A stretch of DNA of 26,810 nucleotides, from the NCBI GenBank assembly GCA_002224055.1, contig AZLU01000359.1:1-26810 (forward strand), given 5' to 3'. Positions 23,445 through 26,810 of this stretch are shown piece by piece. The notes beneath the pieces were generated by a model. It was not told the DNA's origin. It saw only the letters and a list, made by a program, of their open reading frames with translations, and ran no database searches. This DNA comes from Pezizomycotina sp. ARF18 (taxonomy: Eukaryota; Ascomycota). The translations under genes were made by a program, and so were the position numbers. The first letter of the stretch is position 1, and each line of letters starts with the position of its first letter.

Positions 23445-24352
23445 GTTGGGACCGTTTTTTTTTTTGTGTTTTATCCGGAGATACGGTTCAAAAGGGGTAT
23501 TTTTTTTGTTCGCATCCTACAGATCCGAAAGGCTGAACTGTTTAGGGTAGCGAAAGGGGGAAGAGAGATAAACGGGGAATGTAGAGTACGATAAGGAATA
23601 TCCCCTCTCTCCGGATGCACTACCTGTTAGAGGATGTTGGATTATATCGACGGTAGCACACTTGACGATCTCGAACGAGGCTTCAGGTGGCTAGCCACGT
23701 GTGGGAAGATGCGGGCCGTCGCCAAAGAGCACAAAAGCAGAAAAAGGTTAAAAATACGAGAACGAGGAATGCACACTCCCAAATGTCACCAACTCCCGGG
23801 ATAGTAGTAAAATCTTGAAGAGAAGAGACCGCGGTAAAGGGTTAATGATAGTGAGAAAGGAGAGAGAGAGGGAGATTAATCTGCTTCGTGATCGTGGTTA
23901 TATGGATGGGAAGCGAGGTTGGGGATGAGAAAGGAAAGTGGTGAAGGTTTTTGTTGTTGTCACTTTCAAGGTTAAAATAAAAAAAAAAAAATAAAATAAA
24001 TAATAAAATAAAAATAAAAATAAAAATAAAATAAAATAAAAATAAAAATAAATAAAAAATAAAATAATAATATAATAATAATAATTAAATTTTTTTTTTC
24101 AACCAGTCAAAAAGAGGCAGCGATTTATCTAATTGTGAGATACCTGCAGAACTACTACTACTACTACTACTACTACTAGCCAAAATCACGAATTAATTTT
24201 CAAACCCCCTATAATAAACACGGAGTCCTTTTGAATACTTGGAACAGGATATCATTATCACGAATTATTTCTTCAAAAAAAAAAAGAAAAAAGAAAATAG
24301 GTATCGTTCACAACTCCACTCAGACTTATAATGGCAGCTTTTCCTCTAAGGC
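23445..24352. promoter_or_regulatory. intergenic region upstream of SLA1, with A-rich and trinucleotide repeats
   Basis: This holds the SLA1 promoter, read on the minus strand. It contains an AAATA/AATA-rich tract at about 23973-24089 ending in 10 T, and nine ACT triplets at 24151-24177. Purine-rich sequence lies at 23540-23950. No individual regulatory site is convincing. Confidence 0.45.
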
Positions 24353-24574
24353 TCACGATTTAGGCGCCAACGAAGCAACGTAATCGCTCGCCCAGCACTG
24401 CATGCAGCTCAAGCCGTTCTGTTTCTCTTACTCGAACGACAGTCACCCGATACCATCAACCGTTTCTTTCGTCGATACAGAACGGCTTCTCATTATCGGG
24501 TTTACCGTTACCTCCTCTTCTTCGCCGTCCCAGGACAGCTTCCAGAAGGGTTGATCGATGAGAAGCAGCGGCAT
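24353..24574 (-). CDS. possible 42-residue small protein, two exons
   Basis: Read on the minus strand, ATG at 24574 has a good fungal context (AAAAAC before it). It opens a 63-base exon (24574-24512) encoding MPLLLIDQPFWKLSWDGEEE and one more Glu, ending at a donor GTAACG. After a 93-base intron, an acceptor after AAACAG leads to a 66-base exon (24418-24353) that continues in phase 0 with NGLSCMQCWASDYVASLAPK and stops at TGA. The product would be 42 aa with one CxxC pair, an acidic middle and two Trp in exon 1. An acceptor-like ATTGTAG just before the ATG means this could be the C-terminal end of a longer gene. I recognise no family. A stop-free plus-strand frame over the same DNA is the main alternative. 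The matched phase and splice sites favour the minus strand only moderately. Confidence 0.35.
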
Positions 24575-25718
24575 GTTTTTCTCTACAATAACGTTATCAA
24601 TTTTAATTTCTTTTTTTTTTCGTTGCTCCTCGTTTAGGTTGCTCGTAGTCGGTCCTTATCTCAATTCGGGAAGTTCCACAAGGAAACACACCGGGGCTAG
24701 AAACATAACCCCCGAAGGAAAAAACAACATTCAAAAGCATCATGGCTCCTCGGTCCGGTTTCACCAATAATATGCCTACCTAGATCCTAGAGAGGGTTCT
24801 CTCGGAAGTTATTCCGATAAATCTCATGAAGAGAGGACCAGGAATCCAGGGAAATTGATATCGCATGGAGCCGAGGAGGGGGGTAAGTTTCGTTATCTCG
24901 ACAATTGCATGGAGTGAAGTTTTTAACGCTGGAAAACTCGAACAAATTCACCAACCAATCACGTTCATTTGCTCTCCGCAAATTTTGGTTTGAAGATGAG
25001 CATGGGAGAAGCCGGCGGTACCCCACGGGCACAACGCACCAAGGAATCCAACGAGACGGCGGTGTCTTTGCCATCTTTTGACCCGCACGCAGTTCGGGAA
25101 TCAGCAGTCTGCCAGTCAGCTTCCACCTCCCCAAACCGTGAGAAAAATTAAAAAGAGAACCAAGAATAGAATATTCAGAAATGATTATCGTTGCATCTCG
25201 CATATTCATGCAAGCGCAAGGAAGAAAGAGGACATTTTATTCGGCATTTTTTTCTTCTTCTGCTGCGTACCAAACCCTTCGAAATGGAGCGGAAAGCGGA
25301 GCATATCTTTCGCTCAGTGTCGATCTTATCCTGTCTGTCTGTGCTTTGGTTCTTGTATGTGAGCCTATACCGGTAGTTCGATGTTCATACATGGGAAACC
25401 TTCCGCTGGTCCGAGGAAGAACAAAAAAAAAAGCTGGAGAAGCAAGGGGGCGTGTAACTCTGGGGGTGTGTTCGGAGCACACCGTATGATTGGCTTTAAA
25501 GTATATGTATGGCACCACTTTCCCAATGCCTGACGAACTTGCGAATTGGACGTAATTCCCAAAGGAGCTTGGGTTGGCTGGATCCAAGGACAGGTCTTTC
25601 TTTTCTTTCTCGTGATAGAATGGAAAGCAAGGCGAGGTTTTATAATTTAGGCGGATTCCTTCCCATACGTCCGTAGAACTCTTTTTTTTTTTTTTTTGGA
25701 TTCCGATTCACCCTCAGA

Positions 25719-25760
<42 letters not shown>

Positions 25761-26190
25761 TTTAAAGCATATATAAAGTCGCGTTCAACTTTGAGATATA
25801 TTTTATGACTCCAGTTCTATCTCTTCATACTCCATAAAGTTTTCATTCCAATATAATATCTTATCTCCCATATCTACAGTATATATTATTGCGTTCTGGT
25901 ACTTCTTTGATCGTGTATTATTGTATAACAAAAAAGTTATAATCTTGCATCACTTTCTTGGAGTTCTTCTCAAGGCTTTTTCCTGGTCTTGCGCCTTTTG
26001 TCCTAGCATCGTTTCAGGTAAGGCTCGCTTCTTTTCTTCCGCGTCTAGGCGTTTGGGAAGGGAATTTTCTTTTCTTTCTTGCTTCTTCCATCACGAGCTT
26101 CGCTTTTATTTCGTCTCTTTTTTCTTCTTGCCTTTCTAGCAGCCTCATCATACAACACACACTTTTTCGAGGATTAATTCTACTTTCCCC
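24575..26190. other. intergenic region, no supported gene
   Basis: The longest frame is 24787-25209 on the minus strand (140 codons from an ATG). It shows no domain, no low-substitution core and no splice partners. Overlapping frames at 25181-25489 (plus) and 25237-25587 (minus, without an ATG start) are equally unsupported. The right half, 25800-26190, becomes CT-rich on the plus strand, as is usual upstream of expressed fungal genes, and leads into the gene at 26330. Confidence 0.4.
25682..25758. repeat. T16 run followed by A39 run
   Basis: Sixteen T at 25682-25697 and thirty-nine A at 25720-25758 are separated by 22 bases. The A39 run is the longest homopolymer in the window. It could be a retroelement tail, but no element body with target-site duplications is visible on either side. 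Confidence 0.85.
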
Positions 26191-26191
26191 A

Positions 26192-26206
26192 GAGTATATA
26201 TATATA
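26192..26206 (+). promoter_or_regulatory. TATA element of the right-end gene
   Basis: GAGTATATATATATAGG lies about 125 bases before the ATG at 26330. A long CT-rich stretch precedes it, and an A/C-rich leader with CAACAAAAAAACAC follows immediately before the start codon. This arrangement is typical of strongly expressed filamentous-fungal genes. Confidence 0.5.
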
Positions 26207-26329
26207 GGCTGCCGCCTGCTAACAGAAGATGTCTCTTCGTACAATAGTACATTTCTTCAACGACGAATATCGATACATCTTACAACAGTCTAATAAATAC
26301 TACCTTCAACAAAAAAACACTTCTCAAAA

Positions 26330-26688
26330 ATGGTCAACTTCATCCCAGACCTGATCTCCAGCAGATCCCCGCTCTTGCTCTCCCACATCCCCGCAGCTTT
26401 CTCCTCGCCGAAAGCACCCCTCTCTCCCGCCACTCCTCGCACCGATCTCCGCTCCGCGTCGAGCACCTCTCCTTCGGCAACACGCCGTGCTGCAGCTCGT
26501 AACATGGGATCCGTGGAGGACAGCGAGCGGCTGTACCAGCACCTCGTCGTAGCAGGACTACTTCTTCCTCCAGTCATCCTCGTCGACCGTCGAAGCCGCA
26601 CGCTGCTAGTATTAAGGGTTTTCGCCGCCTCGATGCGGATACGATTAGCCTAGCGGTGGATGTAGACGAGCTCGGTATCCGGTTGTAA
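26330..26688 (+). CDS. small Ser/Pro/Arg-rich protein of unknown function (one apparent frameshift)
   Basis: The start ATG sits in an excellent context (CTCAAAAATGG) downstream of a TATA element and CT-rich promoter. The frame runs through a Ser/Pro/Arg-rich N-terminal half (MVNFIPDLISSRSPLLLSHI at the start), then GSVEDSERLYQHLVVAG. Read without correction it continues to a stop at 26651-26653. In the next frame, from about 26560, the sequence reads HAASIKGFRRLDADTISLAV and on to DELGIRL before TAA at 26686-26688, which looks more protein-like. The interval is 359 bases, exactly one short of a multiple of three, matching the single-base losses in SLA1. The product would be about 119 aa. The basic N-terminal region, with few acidic residues, could be a mitochondrial presequence, which is inference. 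No family recognised. Confidence 0.5.
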
Positions 26689-26810
26689 ATTCTTATTCGT
26701 TATTAACGATGAAAAACGGTGAAGATGACGGCTGGAAGTTGATGGATGTACGGTTGCTTGGAGGACGTCGAGGAGGAGAGAGATGGGACAGAGGCGGAGT
26801 GGAGTCACAG
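26689..26810 (+). other. downstream flank at window end
   Basis: These are the last 122 bases after the proposed stop. They are purine-rich toward the end and contain no feature I can name. Confidence 0.4.

Noticed and set aside
24352-24642. Stop-free plus-strand frame of about 96 codons
   Set aside because: It has no ATG near its start, no motif and no splice partners. It overlaps the minus-strand pair of exons that join in phase.
24787-25209. 140-codon minus-strand ORF
   Set aside because: No domain, no splice context and unremarkable composition. It remains possible as an orphan gene, but I cannot support it.
25682-25758. T16/A39 pair considered as retroelement ends
   Set aside because: No element body, reverse transcriptase trace or target-site duplication is visible.

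Overview
The window looks like nuclear DNA of a filamentous ascomycete (Pezizomycotina). The evidence is short introns with GTAAGT-type donors and CTAAC/CTGAC branch sites, CT-rich promoters, an AT-rich block with the dinucleotide signature of repeat-induced point mutation (RIP), and a clear SLA1 endocytic adaptor gene of filamentous-fungal type. There are no bacterial, phage or CRISPR features, and I found no tRNA or rRNA genes.

Layout. Positions 1-2400 hold no gene I can support. Positions 2400-3840 are a RIP-saturated AT-rich relic interrupted by a GC-rich foldback element (about 3115-3367). A minus-strand gene of unknown function (4594-6737) has at least seven exons; its first five are tiny and all phase 0. 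Positions 6738-9900 are mostly non-coding, with a perfect 25-bp tandem duplication and weak protein-like fragments. From about 9.9 to 19.5 kb there is no convincing gene, but the stretch contains several families of strongly diverged internal repeats, spaced roughly 0.55-0.75 kb where adjacent. Some copies still resemble each other after translation, so this may be an old tandem array or a decayed gene cluster. SLA1 occupies 19820-23444 on the minus strand in four exons. A possible 42-residue two-exon gene lies upstream on the same strand (24353-24574). At the right end a plus-strand gene for a small unknown protein (26330-26688) follows a TATA element.

The sequence has a quality problem that governs every reading frame. 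SLA1 is conserved across its whole length but broken by a dozen or more single-base indels, nearly all losses of one base from short homopolymer runs. The small gene at the right end is exactly one base short of an open frame, and the gene at 4594-6737 has compensating frame changes. I read these as consensus errors rather than pseudogenes. Frames inside the exons are therefore approximate, while exon borders and domain identities are more reliable.

Functionally only SLA1 is clear: it links cargo, clathrin and actin assembly at cortical endocytic patches. The neighbouring genes show no evident pathway link to it.
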